A stretch of DNA of 64,000 nt from positions 992,001 through 1,056,000 of the forward strand of contig NZ_CP014234.1 in assembly GCF_001553955.1 (NCBI RefSeq), written 5' to 3'. This DNA comes from Moraxella osloensis. Its GTDB lineage: Bacteria > Pseudomonadota > Gammaproteobacteria > Pseudomonadales > Moraxellaceae. Positions 47,235 through 56,382 of the stretch are shown here, piece after piece; within the stretch, counting starts at the first letter, position 1; the number at the start of each line of letters is the position of its first letter. The notes below the pieces were generated by a model. The model saw only the letters and a program-made list of their open reading frames with translations. It did no database searches and was not told the DNA's origin. The position numbers and the translations under genes were made by a program.

Positions 47235-49190
47235 ATGAAAGTTAAATTTTTAACGGTTTCATTGATGTTTATTTTGCCATTTTCTGTTTTTGCAGCAAAT
47301 GGACAAGTCGAAAAAGCGGTCATTGAATCAAATAATGCGTATAAAACCAAATATAATTTAGACGATATGACAGAGTTTAATTATGCGCAAAAAGGCTTTA
47401 TTGCCAAGCCAACAGGTCAAATTAAAAGTGAAAAAGGCAATGTGATCTGGGATTTTGATGCGTTTAATTTTTTAAATGATCCAGCACCAAATACTGTTAA
47501 TCCTGCACTATGGCGACAAGCAAAGCTCAACAATAATGTTGGTCTATTTAAAGTGACAGATCGAGTTTGGCAAATTCGTGGTTTTGATTTGGCAAATATG
47601 ACCATTATTCAGGGTGATACTGGCTGGATTATTGTGGATACATTAACCTCTAAAGAAACGGCTGAAGCAGCACTTAAATTTGCTAGGCAGCATTTAGGTG
47701 AGCAAAAAATTTCAGCCATTATCTTTACCCATAGCCATATCGATCATTTTGGTGGTGCATTAGGCGTTCTTTCTACAGAAGAAATTAACGCTAGAAAAAC
47801 CCCAATTATTGCGCCACAAGGCTTTATGGAAGAAGCGACCAGTGAAAATTTGATGGCAGGTTCAGCCATGATACGTCGTGCGACCTATATGTATGGAACC
47901 TTTTTACCAAAGAATGCTGAAGGATTGGTGGATACAGGTTTAGGTAAGGCTGTTGCTGTTGGGAAAATGGGAATCCTTGAGCCTACACAACTGATCACCC
48001 AAGCAGAACAGAAAATGAGCATTGATGGCTTGGATTTTGTGTTTTATAACGTGCCGGGTTCAGAAGCGCCAGCAGAGTTAACCTTCTCTATCCCATCACT
48101 GAAACTTTATAATGGCGCAGAAATTCTTTCGCATACCATGCATAATCTTTATACCCTCCGCGGTGCCAAAGTCCGTGATGCCTTAAAATGGGTAGGCTAT
48201 TTAGACCAAGCAATGCAGCATGCCAAAGCATCCGATGTATTGATTGCACAACATCATTGGCCTGTCTGGGGCAATGACAATATTCAAGATTTTATTAAAA
48301 CCCAGCGAGATGTTTATAAGTTCACACATGATCAGACGGTGAGATATATGAACTCTGGTTTTAATGGTGCTGAAATTGCCGAGAAAATTCAGCTTCCAGC
48401 GGCACTTGATCAAAAGCTATATGCGCATGGCTATTATGGAACCTTAAAGCATAATGTAAAAGCGATATACCAATACTATATGGGATGGTTCGATGCTCAT
48501 CCTTCCAATTTAGATCCATTACCGCCTAAAGCTGTTGCAAAAAAATATATTGAGTTGGCAGGTGGGGAGAATAATGCATTAAAAAATGCGCGGGATGCCT
48601 ATGCTCAAGCTGACTATAGATGGGCTGCCGAGATTTTAAAACATATTGTGTTGAATAACCCTCAAAACCAACAAGCAAAAGACTTATTGGCAAATACGTA
48701 TCGTCAATTGGGCTATGCTGCTGAGGCTTCAACTTGGCGTAATTTCTTTTTGGTGGGTGCTCAAGAGCTACAAAATAATGTACCTATGGAAAATACATCT
48801 GATCCGAGTGATTTATTGATTCACACGCCAACTGAAAGATTTCTTGAAGCCATGGCGACAAATTTAGATGTGGAAAATTTAAAAAATGAAAACCAGTGTA
48901 TCAATCTGGTTTTGTCGGATACCCAAGAGAATTTTTCATTATGGGTTGAAAACTCAATCATGCAGTTTAAACGTCATGATGACAGTAAAGATTTGGCATC
49001 GGATTGCCCAACATTAACCGTAACCAAGCCCTTATATCTAAAAATGATTACAGGTCAAATAGAAGGGGTAAAAGTCCTACTTTCGAAAGACAGTAAAGTC
49101 AAAGGCAATCCATTGAAAATTGGAAAATTCTTTGCCATGTTTAAACGTCCAGATTCGATTTTCCCAATTGTGACTCGACCAAATGGTTAG
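47235..49190 (+). CDS. sdsA: Alkyl sulfatase (SDS hydrolase, SdsA/YjcS type)
   Basis: A periplasmic zinc hydrolase cleaving the sulfate ester of alkyl sulfates such as SDS, releasing the alcohol and sulfate. The start is ATG 47235, behind AAGGA and giving a signal peptide (MKVKFLTVSLMFILPFSVFA); the frame is open 23 codons further upstream. The metallo-beta-lactamase motif HSHIDHFGG puts His166, His168, Asp170 and His171 nearly where SdsA1 of Pseudomonas has them. The alkyl-sulfatase dimerisation domain (about 400-530, QADYRWAAEILKHIVLNNPQ is positions 455-474) and a C-terminal SCP2-like domain (about 540-651) follow. 651 residues fits the family. A TetR gene downstream and an MFS remnant suggest a regulated surfactant cassette. 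Confidence 0.93.
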   Translation: MKVKFLTVSLMFILPFSVFAANGQVEKAVIESNNAYKTKYNLDDMTEFNYAQKGFIAKPTGQIKSEKGNVIWDFDAFNFLNDPAPNTVNPALWRQAKLNNNVGLFKVTDRVWQIRGFDLANMTIIQGDTGWIIVDTLTSKETAEAALKFARQHLGEQKISAIIFTHSHIDHFGGALGVLSTEEINARKTPIIAPQGFMEEATSENLMAGSAMIRRATYMYGTFLPKNAEGLVDTGLGKAVAVGKMGILEPTQLITQAEQKMSIDGLDFVFYNVPGSEAPAELTFSIPSLKLYNGAEILSHTMHNLYTLRGAKVRDALKWVGYLDQAMQHAKASDVLIAQHHWPVWGNDNIQDFIKTQRDVYKFTHDQTVRYMNSGFNGAEIAEKIQLPAALDQKLYAHGYYGTLKHNVKAIYQYYMGWFDAHPSNLDPLPPKAVAKKYIELAGGENNALKNARDAYAQADYRWAAEILKHIVLNNPQNQQAKDLLANTYRQLGYAAEASTWRNFFLVGAQELQNNVPMENTSDPSDLLIHTPTERFLEAMATNLDVENLKNENQCINLVLSDTQENFSLWVENSIMQFKRHDDSKDLASDCPTLTVTKPLYLKMITGQIEGVKVLLSKDSKVKGNPLKIGKFFAMFKRPDSIFPIVTRPNG

Positions 49191-49533
49191 GGGGAAATAA
49201 CGAAGCTTAAATGTTTAGGCTTAATTCAATAGAGTCGAATAAAAAGGGAGAACTTATAGATTAGTTCTCTCATTTTTTATATCAGTATTTCAATAAAAGC
49301 TCTTGTTTCATCAAGCAAAAATGATGATGTGCAACGAATCATGTTGGTATTAAAAATTCCTTCTCGTTTTGAGATAAAGCTAGTATGGGTGGACGATTTT
49401 AGTATGAGGGGGATTTTATATTGCGCTATGCTTATAGCTACATTGATGTAATTAGTGACTCGTATTGGCTTGAATTGTGAATTAGCTAGGGCTCCTCTAT
49501 AATTAAATTCTTGCGTGTAGAAAATAGAGAAGT
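49191..49533. other. Spacer between the sulfatase and tetR genes
   Basis: About 340 bp holding the sulfatase terminator and presumably the tetR promoter. A minus-strand 88-codon frame (49277-49543) fills much of it but has no support. Confidence 0.5.
49241..49278 (+). terminator. Rho-independent terminator after the alkyl sulfatase
   Basis: GAGAACT with AGTTCTC around TATAGATT, preceded by A5GG and followed by CATTTTTT. Confidence 0.8.
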
Positions 49534-50151
49534 ATGTCATCACAATCTCAAGTCGCTTCTACTCAGGTGACAAAACGCCAAACCAAGCCAGCAGAAGTCC
49601 GAATTGATGAGCTGATGAATGCTGCACAAACGCTTTTTTTAGCAAAAGGTGTGGAAGCTACCACCATTAGCGAAATTATTGCCAGTGTGGGCGTTGCTAA
49701 AGGGACTTTTTATCATTACTTTGAATCGAAACAGCATATTGTTGAAGCCTTAAAAAAACGTTATATCGATTTTTTTATCGCGGCCTTAGACACGGCAGTT
49801 GCAACATGTGATGCTGAAGATTGGGTCAGTCAATTTAAGGTTTGGGTCTCGGCCAATATACAAACCTACCTCGAAAGTTATGCAGTGCATGATATTGTTT
49901 TTGGTGCACATCACCATGAACGTAAAAATAATGAAAAAAATATGATATTGGAACAATTGCTGCAAATCTTAAATGGAGGGCAGCAGGCGGGTATTTGGCA
50001 TTTAGAACAGCCAAGATTGACTGCGTTATTGATTTATTCTGGTGTACATGGGGTTGCAGATGAAGCAATTGCCAATCAACTGCACGATAGCACAGATTTT
50101 TCTCAGCAAATTGCGCTGCAATATTTAAAAATGCTCCATCATGATGGCTAA
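49534..50151 (+). CDS. TetR/AcrR-family regulator
   Basis: A 205-residue regulator. The N-terminal helix-turn-helix domain (about 20-70) reads LMNAAQTLFLAKGVEATTISEI, then VGVAKGTFYHYFESKQHIVEAL, the usual TetR signature. The C-terminal ligand domain is not assignable to a subfamily. It lies between the alkyl sulfatase and the MFS gene, all in the same direction. A perfect 31-bp palindrome lies 190 bp after its stop in front of the MFS gene and is its most likely operator. Whether it also controls the sulfatase is unclear. Confidence 0.88.
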   Translation: MSSQSQVASTQVTKRQTKPAEVRIDELMNAAQTLFLAKGVEATTISEIIASVGVAKGTFYHYFESKQHIVEALKKRYIDFFIAALDTAVATCDAEDWVSQFKVWVSANIQTYLESYAVHDIVFGAHHHERKNNEKNMILEQLLQILNGGQQAGIWHLEQPRLTALLIYSGVHGVADEAIANQLHDSTDFSQQIALQYLKMLHHDG

Positions 50152-50342
50152 CTTTTACCATTATTTTGAATCGTATAAATCGCTTCTCGTCTGATATTCT
50201 TTTATTATCAATTTTAATTAAAACCCTAAACGATGCATTTTAAAGTCAACCATTCTCCTTAAGTTGCAGTCACTGGTGATCTTTAAAAGTGCTTTCAAGA
50301 CAGTCTATAAAAAATGAAAGCTTTGGGTTTTAAGTGGGTTTT

Positions 50343-50373
50343 TATACATTGACCGACGGTCGGTCAATGTATA
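50343..50373. promoter_or_regulatory. Perfect 31-bp palindromic operator before the MFS gene
   Basis: Half-site TATACATTGACCGAC (50343-50357), centre G at 50358, and its exact complement to 50373. It overlaps a promoter: TTGACC (50349-50354) and TATAAT (50375-50380). The form ACCGAC-N-GTCGGT is typical of operators of TetR-family regulators of efflux genes. Confidence 0.8.
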
Positions 50374-50409
50374 GTATAATGATTCTCATTTAAATGATCT
50401 AGGTGATGT

Positions 50410-51255
50410 ATGAATGCATCTCGCCAGCCGATTTATCTTATTCTAGCGCTCTATATCAGTACCTTTCTGTGTTTGGTGGATTTAAGCAGTGTCAATCTTG
50501 CACTTGGAAGTATTCAAAACCAATTTAATAGTGACATGGCAGATCTACAATGGGTGATTGATAGCTATGCTTTAAGTCTATCGAGTTTAATGTTAGCGGT
50601 GGGGGCATTAAGTCAGCGCATAGGGCGTAAAAAATTATGGTTGCTGGGTGTGATCATTTTTATTGTGGGTTCATTGATTTGTGCAATGGCAAGCAATTTT
50701 AGTTTATTGATTATTGGACGAATGATTCAGGGTGTGGCTGGTGCAGTTTTAATCCCTTTGGCATTGGCGATCATGGTGCATCATTTTCATCAACCGCAAG
50801 ACAAAGCACGTGAAATTGGTCGCTGGAGTTCGTTTAGTGCATTTTCATTAATTGTCGGTCCATTGATGGGTGGGTTGCTGGTACATCATTTTGGTTGGCA
50901 AAGTATTTTCTGGCTCAATCTTCCTGTTGGGGTTCTAACGATTTACTTGGGCTATTATGGTATCGAGGCGGATCAGAAATCGGTGGCTGTACCTTTTGAT
51001 TATCTAGGTTTGCTCTACAGTGCTGTAGCGATCGTCACATTAACGTATAGCATTATTGCATTACAACATGTGCATTTAGCGCATTGGTTTATGCTGAGTA
51101 TTTTCTTATTTATCTTGGCAAGTATGGCGTTTGTATGGCAGCAAAAACATGCCACTCATCCATTGATCCCCAATCATTTATTTAAAAATAAACGGTTTTT
51201 AGCCTATAACGCGATTTCTTTTATTTTAGGGTTTGCAGGATATAGTTCGTTATTT
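50410..51255 (+). pseudogene. MFS efflux transporter, truncated by IS1
   Basis: The first 282 codons of a drug:H+ antiporter (DHA2, EmrB/QacA-like, usually 450-500 residues). It contains the motif DLSSVNLALGSIQNQF, the D1 motif LQWVIDSYALSLSS, GRKKLWLLG and, in helix 5, GPLMGGLLVHHFGWQSIFWLNLP. About eight membrane helices are present before the right IS1 copy cuts the gene at 51256. The frame runs 22 codons plus a stop into IS1, ending at 51324, so a chimeric 304-residue product could be made. It is unlikely to transport. Regulated by the palindrome upstream. Confidence 0.85.
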
Positions 51256-52043
51256 GGTGGTGTTTCAAAAAGTATGCTGAAAAAAAGCAGGTTGGATTTT
51301 GATAAAATAGAGAAATGCGAATAACTCTAGAAATCAAGTGTCCAGCCTGCCTAAGTGACAGTATAAAGAAAAATGGCACAAAAGTAGATGGTAAGCAAAA
51401 TTACCAATGTAAAATATGCAGACGTCAATTTATTGGTGATCATGCTCTCAGTTATCAAGGCTGTCACTCAGGTATCAAAACCAAAATATTACACCTCATG
51501 GTGCGAGGCAGTGGTGTCAGGGATATAGCAGAAATTGAAAGAGTAAGTATCGGTAAAGTTCTACGGACACTTAGCCAATCAAAATATCAACTTCGAGCAC
51601 AGCAAAGTCATTATGAAACCCTTGAAGTAGATGAGTTTTGGACTTTTGTTGGTCATAAGCAAAATAAACAATGGCTAATTTATGCCTATCATCGAGAAAC
51701 AGGTGAAATTGTTGCTTATGTATGGGGTAACCGAGATTTAGCCACTGCAAAACGACTTAAATTAAAATTGAAGCAGTTAGGTGTAAGCTATACATGTATA
51801 TCAAGTGACCATTGGGATAGCTTTGTTACGACCTTTAAAGAATGCAAACAGTTGATTGGTAAATTTTTCACTGTGGGTATAGAAGGCAATAATTGTCGAT
51901 TACGGCATCGAATCAGGCGAGGCTTTAGGAGAAGCTGCAACTTCTCCAAAAAGCTTGAAAATCATTTCAAAGCCTTTGATTTAGTGTTCTTTTATATCAA
52001 TAATGGATTCGTTTAATGCCAGCATACTTTTTGAAACACCACC
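51256..52043 (+). mobile_element. IS1-family insertion sequence, right copy
   Basis: 788 bp, same ends and same length as the left copy but in the opposite orientation. Cuts the MFS gene. Directly followed by the target duplication AACTTGTT. Confidence 0.93.
51315..52016 (+). CDS. IS1-family transposase (right copy)
   Basis: 233 residues, identical to the left-copy transposase, with the same CPAC/CKIC zinc finger and Asp, Asp, Glu catalytic motifs. Identity of the two copies implies a recent origin of the composite or ongoing homogenisation. Confidence 0.93.
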   Translation: MRITLEIKCPACLSDSIKKNGTKVDGKQNYQCKICRRQFIGDHALSYQGCHSGIKTKILHLMVRGSGVRDIAEIERVSIGKVLRTLSQSKYQLRAQQSHYETLEVDEFWTFVGHKQNKQWLIYAYHRETGEIVAYVWGNRDLATAKRLKLKLKQLGVSYTCISSDHWDSFVTTFKECKQLIGKFFTVGIEGNNCRLRHRIRRGFRRSCNFSKKLENHFKAFDLVFFYINNGFV

Positions 52044-52167
52044 AACTTGTTAGGTACAACCTGTCAGTCAACCCCAGTTATTTGGTTATCTAGTTGCCTA
52101 ATTATTTATTTAGTTAGTTAGCTAGTTACCTCGTTAATAGTGGCTTGCTGCCAGTTAGGAACCTGCT

Positions 52168-52578
52168 ATGAAACTATTAAATACGATTGCGTCAGCCGTA
52201 ACCTTGATGGTTGCAACGACGACTTGCAGCTTTGCCGCTACCGAAATTGATGAAAAAGATTTTGGTCCAACCTATGGCTCCATGGTCGCTGATACCATTG
52301 TAGGTAAGCCATTGGGTGCATTGGCAGTGGTGGGCGGCGTGGTGACAGCGATTGCCAGCATGCCATTTACCATCTATAACGATGAAATCGATCAGGTAGA
52401 ACGCAAGCTGATTCTTGAGCCACTGGCGGCACTCGATCGCTGCTTGGGCTGTACCCCTGCTGAAGACCAATATTTTCGCTCACAGCGCCCTAATAATAAC
52501 CAAGTGCGCGTCACCGTTGATGGACCTTCTGAGATTTTAATCGACACCAACCAAAAAGTTGTTGTGAAAACCCCTTAG
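52168..52578 (+). CDS. Small conserved secreted protein, unknown
   Basis: A 136-residue protein with a signal peptide (about 1-23, cleavage after SFA). A hydrophobic stretch GKPLGALAVVGGVVTAIASMP (positions about 50-70) follows, a pattern I know from small envelope proteins often mis-annotated as multidrug transporters. Two cysteines in CLGC may pair. The C-terminus is polar, ending VVVKTP. Function unknown. Codon use is host-like and the gene lies just outside the transposon, in what was the mutM downstream region. Confidence 0.6.
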   Translation: MKLLNTIASAVTLMVATTTCSFAATEIDEKDFGPTYGSMVADTIVGKPLGALAVVGGVVTAIASMPFTIYNDEIDQVERKLILEPLAALDRCLGCTPAEDQYFRSQRPNNNQVRVTVDGPSEILIDTNQKVVVKTP

Positions 52579-52795
52579 TTTTTTCGTCAACGATTTAAGC
52601 AAGCAATTGGCCGCCGCTGATTGCTTTTTTTATGACTGTTATGTTCATGATAACTTTTTTGCACCCATAAATTGTTTGCTATAGTCGCTTTTAAACGAGT
52701 CTGCTCATCATTTGTCAAAATTTGGCTTACTGCTCGTATAAAAAGCGCTCGTATAAGCTTGTATAAAAAGTTGATTACCAAGGAAGATAACCGTC

Positions 52796-53695
52796 ATGTC
52801 AAATCTAACGCTAAAAACACCGTCAGCATTAGCCTCAGCCCCTACGCAGCAAACCATTCAAATAGCCACCAAACACCCTGCCACACTGGCGGCGACGGTG
52901 TTTCGTCCTGATACGGTTAAAGCAGCAGTGATGATTGCGCCCGCAACAGGTATCAAACGCCAGTTTTATCAAAATTTTGCGCAGTATTTGATGGAGCATG
53001 GCTATGGCGTCATTAGCTATGACAATGAAGATATTGGCGAGTCGATGCAAGGCGACCTCAAGCACTCTAATGCGTCACTGATTAGTTGGGGACGCTACGA
53101 TATGACTGCGGTGCTTGATAGGCTGATTCAAGAGTTTCCCAATACCACCTATCATCTGGTCGGTCATAGCGCGGGCGGTCAATTATTTGGTTTGATGCCC
53201 AATCATCACAAGTTCACATCCGTGTTTAACGTTGCCTGTTCGTCTGGGCGAATCCGTAATATGGCGATGCCGTATCGTGCCAAAGCCATGTGGTTTATGG
53301 ATGTATTTATTCCTGTGTCCAATGTGGTGTTTGGCTATACCCAATCAAGCAAAATTGGCATGGGCGAAGACTTGCCCAAAAATGTCGCCAAACAGTGGCG
53401 AGATTGGTGCAATGGCGCAGGCTATATCAAAACCGCCTTCGGTAAAACAGTGAAAACCCACTATTACAATGAGGTTAACTTGCCTGCTATGTGGGTGAAT
53501 GCGCCCGATGATGATATTGCCAATGATAAGAATGTCGCCGATATGATTCGGGTGTTTCCCAACATGCAAGCGACCACCCAAACGCTAAAACCCAAAGATT
53601 ATGGCTTACAGCATATCGGGCACATGAAATTTTTTAGCCGGCAAAACCAGCTACTTTGGCAGCAAACCCTGGATTGGTTACACCAACATGGGTAA
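52796..53695 (+). CDS. Alpha/beta hydrolase-fold protein
   Basis: A 299-residue serine hydrolase. The nucleophile elbow GHSAGG lies near residue 125 (YHLVGHSAGGQLFGL), the oxyanion segment MIAPATGIKRQFYQNFA is in the first half, and VNAPDDDIANDK and HIGHMKFFSR supply the acid and His. The MSYDNEDIGES-like piece (GVISYDNEDIGES) is usual for this group, which is similar to predicted alpha/beta hydrolases near lipid metabolism genes. Substrate unknown. AAGGAAG precedes the ATG. Monocistronic with a perfect terminator. Confidence 0.85.
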   Translation: MSNLTLKTPSALASAPTQQTIQIATKHPATLAATVFRPDTVKAAVMIAPATGIKRQFYQNFAQYLMEHGYGVISYDNEDIGESMQGDLKHSNASLISWGRYDMTAVLDRLIQEFPNTTYHLVGHSAGGQLFGLMPNHHKFTSVFNVACSSGRIRNMAMPYRAKAMWFMDVFIPVSNVVFGYTQSSKIGMGEDLPKNVAKQWRDWCNGAGYIKTAFGKTVKTHYYNEVNLPAMWVNAPDDDIANDKNVADMIRVFPNMQATTQTLKPKDYGLQHIGHMKFFSRQNQLLWQQTLDWLHQHG

Positions 53696-53697
53696 TT

Positions 53698-53730
53698 AAA
53701 CAAGGGGCATGGTGATTATGCCCCTTGTTT
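53698..53730 (+). terminator. Rho-independent terminator after the hydrolase
   Basis: AAACAAGGGGCAT with ATGCCCCTTGTTT around GGTGATT; a perfect 13-bp stem between convergent genes. Confidence 0.88.
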
Positions 53731-53805
53731 GCTGCTAACAGTCGGATGAAAACAGCACGCTAAACCCTATCAATTTAAAAGCTAGCTTGTTAATAACCCA
53801 CGCGG

Positions 53806-54537
53806 TTAAAACGGCACGGGGCTTTCCCATTCCATCCATACACCTGTATTGGGATGTTTTAAGCGTAATTTGTGTGCATGTAAGCAAAGCCTAGGCGATA
53901 AATCAAACGCTTGACCGCCCAATACATCTTGCGCGTAGATGGGGTCGCCAAGCATCACATGCCCGATATGCAGCATATGAACGCGTAGTTGATGACTGCG
54001 CCCTGTGACAGGATGCAAGGCGACACGGCTAACTGCCTTACCCTCACGCAGTTCGTGATGCAAGGTTTCATATTTCGTATAGGCACGTTTATCCCAATTC
54101 ATATCGACGATATGCTTGGGTTTTTGTGGTGGGTCGTAGCGCACGGGCACATCGATTTCGCCTTGCTGCGGCGGCGTTCCCCAGACCAGCGCTTGGTATT
54201 CTTTGCTCGGAATACGCTCGATAAATTGTTTGCTGATATGGGTTTGCGCCTCGCTATGGCGCGCAAAAATGATAATCCCTGAGGTGTCCATATCAAGTCT
54301 GTGAATAAGTTTGACGTTGGGGTCGGCTTTTAGCAGGCGCGATTGCAAGCTTACTTTGAGTTCTTTACCATCCACCGATAACAGCCCGTGCGGTTTGTCG
54401 ATGACCCAAATGTCGTCATCACGATACAAGGTAACAGATTTGGCGAAGTCGTCAAAGAATGACTGCGGCTGCTGACTTTCTTCAAGATTACGCTGTGCAA
54501 TGGATGCTGGGGTTAACGCTTGGGGCAGTTGTCGCAT
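53806..54537 (-). CDS. rluA: RluA-type pseudouridine synthase
   Basis: A 243-residue synthase without an S4 domain, as in RluA, which modifies 23S rRNA U746 and tRNA U32. It has VIDKPHGLLSVDGKE, the catalytic LIHRLDMDTSGIIIFAR and VTGRSHQLRVHMLHIGHVMLGD (positions about 178-199). The lack of S4 separates it from rluC at 1484. A preceding N-terminal extension of about 35 residues is not in E. coli RluA. It lies between the hydrolase and hemL genes. Confidence 0.88.
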   Translation of the reverse strand: MRQLPQALTPASIAQRNLEESQQPQSFFDDFAKSVTLYRDDDIWVIDKPHGLLSVDGKELKVSLQSRLLKADPNVKLIHRLDMDTSGIIIFARHSEAQTHISKQFIERIPSKEYQALVWGTPPQQGEIDVPVRYDPPQKPKHIVDMNWDKRAYTKYETLHHELREGKAVSRVALHPVTGRSHQLRVHMLHIGHVMLGDPIYAQDVLGGQAFDLSPRLCLHAHKLRLKHPNTGVWMEWESPVPF

Positions 54538-54684
54538 GGGTGGTTTTTATTCTCTAAAATCTATTTGATTGAAAATTGATAGTATTTAAATCACTATTTG
54601 CGCTCTGACCTTTGGCAAACTTCACCAAAGTCAAGCGTCCAAACGCAATTAAAAATCCTTTGGCAAATTTTTTATGTGCAACCG

Positions 54685-56001
54685 TTATGCTTTCGCCATT
54701 ATCGCAAAGACTTCTTTTGCCGCTTGCAACGTGGCATCCAAGTCTTCTTGCGAATGCTCACTACTTATAAAGGCTGCCTCAAAGGCGGATGGCGCAAGAT
54801 ACACACCGCGATCGAGCATACCGTGGAAGAAGGTCGCGAATTTTTGCGCATCGCATTGGCACACCTCGTCAAAGTTTTGTGGCAATGTATCGCTATCAGT
54901 AAAAAACATCCCAAACATACCGCCACAGCGCGTGGTTTTAAAGCCAATACCCGCATCCTTCGCCAACCGTTCAAGATTATCCGTCAAATAAACGACTTTT
55001 TCACTTAATGCGTCATAAAAACCCTCAGCCGTGAGCAAATCAAACATGGCAATACCGGCACGCATCGCCAGTGGATTGCCTGATAAGGTGCCTGCTTGAT
55101 ACACACCGCCTAACGGCGCGATACATTCCATAATCTCACGTTTACCACCAAATGCCCCGACTGGCAGACCTGCACCGATGATTTTACCAAACGTGGTCAA
55201 ATCTGGTGTGATACCAAAATAGGCTTGCGCTGACTGTAAGCCAACCCTAAACCCAGTCATCACTTCATCGAAAACTAGCACAGCGCCATGCGCGGTACAC
55301 TCAGCACGCAAGGTATCGTGAAATTCTTGCGTGGGTACAATCATGTTCATGTTGCCGGCGATAGGCTCGACAATCACACAAGCGATGTCATTGCCAAATT
55401 GCGCAAAGCAGTCTTTGATGGCTTGCGGATCATTGTAACGAATGGTGATAGTATGTTTGGCAAAATCGGCAGGGACGCCTTTTGAGCTTGGTTCACCGAT
55501 ATCTAACATGCCTGAACCCGCTTTGACCAGCAGACTGTCGCTATGACCGTGATAACAACCTTCAAATTTGACAATTTTGTCGCGCCCTGTATAGCCACGT
55601 GCTAGACGAATGGCGGACATGGTAGCTTCAGTGCCTGAGCTGGTCATACGGATTAATTCAACACTGGGAATCAATTCGCAGATTTTGTCCGCCACCGTGG
55701 TCTCAAACGTGGTGGGCGCGCCAAAGCTTAACCCGTCATCTGCCGCATTTTTGACCGCTTCGATAATATGGGGGTGCGCATGACCCAAAATCATCGGTCC
55801 CCATGAGCCCACATAATCTATGTAGGGTTTGCCTTCGGTATCATACATTTTGCTGCCACGGGCACGGCTGATAAAGACAGGCGTACCCCCCACGCCTGCA
55901 AATGCCCGCACAGGTGAATTTACACCGCCAGGGATATGGGCTTTGGCTTGTTTAAACAGTAGTTGGTTGGTTGTCGTGTTATTTGAGTTATTTGAATTCA
56001 T
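54685..56001 (-). CDS. hemL: Glutamate-1-semialdehyde 2,1-aminomutase
   Basis: PLP enzyme of the C5 pathway to 5-aminolevulinate and haem. The 438-residue protein has [18 protein letters not shown], the glycine-rich cofactor segments, [19 protein letters not shown] (positions about 120-138), and [14 protein letters not shown]. The Schiff-base lysine is in [28 protein letters not shown] follows. Length matches the family. Upstream are 350 bp and a tnpB element. Confidence 0.97.
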   Translation of the reverse strand: MNSNNSNNTTTNQLLFKQAKAHIPGGVNSPVRAFAGVGGTPVFISRARGSKMYDTEGKPYIDYVGSWGPMILGHAHPHIIEAVKNAADDGLSFGAPTTFETTVADKICELIPSVELIRMTSSGTEATMSAIRLARGYTGRDKIVKFEGCYHGHSDSLLVKAGSGMLDIGEPSSKGVPADFAKHTITIRYNDPQAIKDCFAQFGNDIACVIVEPIAGNMNMIVPTQEFHDTLRAECTAHGAVLVFDEVMTGFRVGLQSAQAYFGITPDLTTFGKIIGAGLPVGAFGGKREIMECIAPLGGVYQAGTLSGNPLAMRAGIAMFDLLTAEGFYDALSEKVVYLTDNLERLAKDAGIGFKTTRCGGMFGMFFTDSDTLPQNFDEVCQCDAQKFATFFHGMLDRGVYLAPSAFEAAFISSEHSQEDLDATLQAAKEVFAIMAKA

Positions 56002-56352
56002 GGGGCCCTCAGCTGAATAAATTTTTGCCTATTTTAACAAAATTCGGGGGTATTGAATACGCTTGCCGTCTATCTTAAATTTGGCTGGCTTGACTTTGGG
56101 TGAGGAAAAATAGGGGCTCGTTGATAAAAAATGTGGTTTTGGCTTTTTTGATATGTCCCCACCTTTTGGCAGCAATGTTTTGGTAGCAATGGTAGCGATC
56201 TACTTGCTGCTATCTTTATATTTAAAAACCCCAATGCCATGCACTGGGGTTGTTGTGTTGTGATGTTTATTGCATCAGTTTGCTGAGCAATTATTTGTGG
56301 TGATTGAATGAGATATTGGGTACTGCCAATTCGTTATATTCGCCTTTTTCAT
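56002..56352. other. Spacer between hemL and the tnpB element
   Basis: About 350 bp. Includes a minus-strand terminator at 56224-56251 and, beside the element end, a short open stretch that ends in TAA but cannot be assigned to a gene. Confidence 0.5.
56224..56251 (-). terminator. Minus-strand terminator beyond the tnpB element
   Basis: On the minus strand AACCCCA with TGGGGTT, plus an inner TGC/GCA pairing, followed by a T5 run (A5 at 56224-56228). Confidence 0.65.
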
Positions 56353-56362
56353 TTGACTTCCT

Positions 56363-56382
56363 CCCCTTGCTAAAGCAAGGGG
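56363..56382 (-). ncRNA. Right-end hairpin, probable 3' part of the TnpB guide RNA
   Basis: The 8-bp stem with a TAAA loop lies just past the tnpB stop on the same strand. In IS200/IS605 elements the guide (omega or re) RNA ends at the right end, and the bases beyond it supply the guide. The RNA limits are not visible here. Confidence 0.45.

Larger units (their letters stand above)
43537..52051. mobile_element. IS1-family composite transposon carrying an alkyl sulfatase
   Basis: Two 788-bp IS1-family copies in opposite orientation (43545-44332 and 51256-52043) enclose about 6.9 kb. The 8-bp sequence AACTTGTT lies directly outside both outer ends (43537-43544 and 52044-52051). The inner flanks do not match each other or the outer ones. 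This shows that the whole block moved as a unit and duplicated its target. Cargo: ISAba11-like sequences, a mini-element, DUF2789, alkyl sulfatase, TetR and a truncated MFS gene. The interior is visibly richer in A and T than the host genes. Confidence 0.9.

Noticed and set aside
49277..49543. 88-codon minus-strand frame between the alkyl sulfatase and tetR
   Set aside because: Overlaps the tetR start, has no recognisable domain or ribosome site, and its end coincides with the terminator; AT-rich DNA gives such frames easily.
56283..56352. Short open minus-strand stretch (EKGEYNELAVPN...) ending in TAA next to the tnpB right end
   Set aside because: Looks like a possible gene end interrupted by the element, but nothing on the other side of the element continues it, so chance cannot be excluded.
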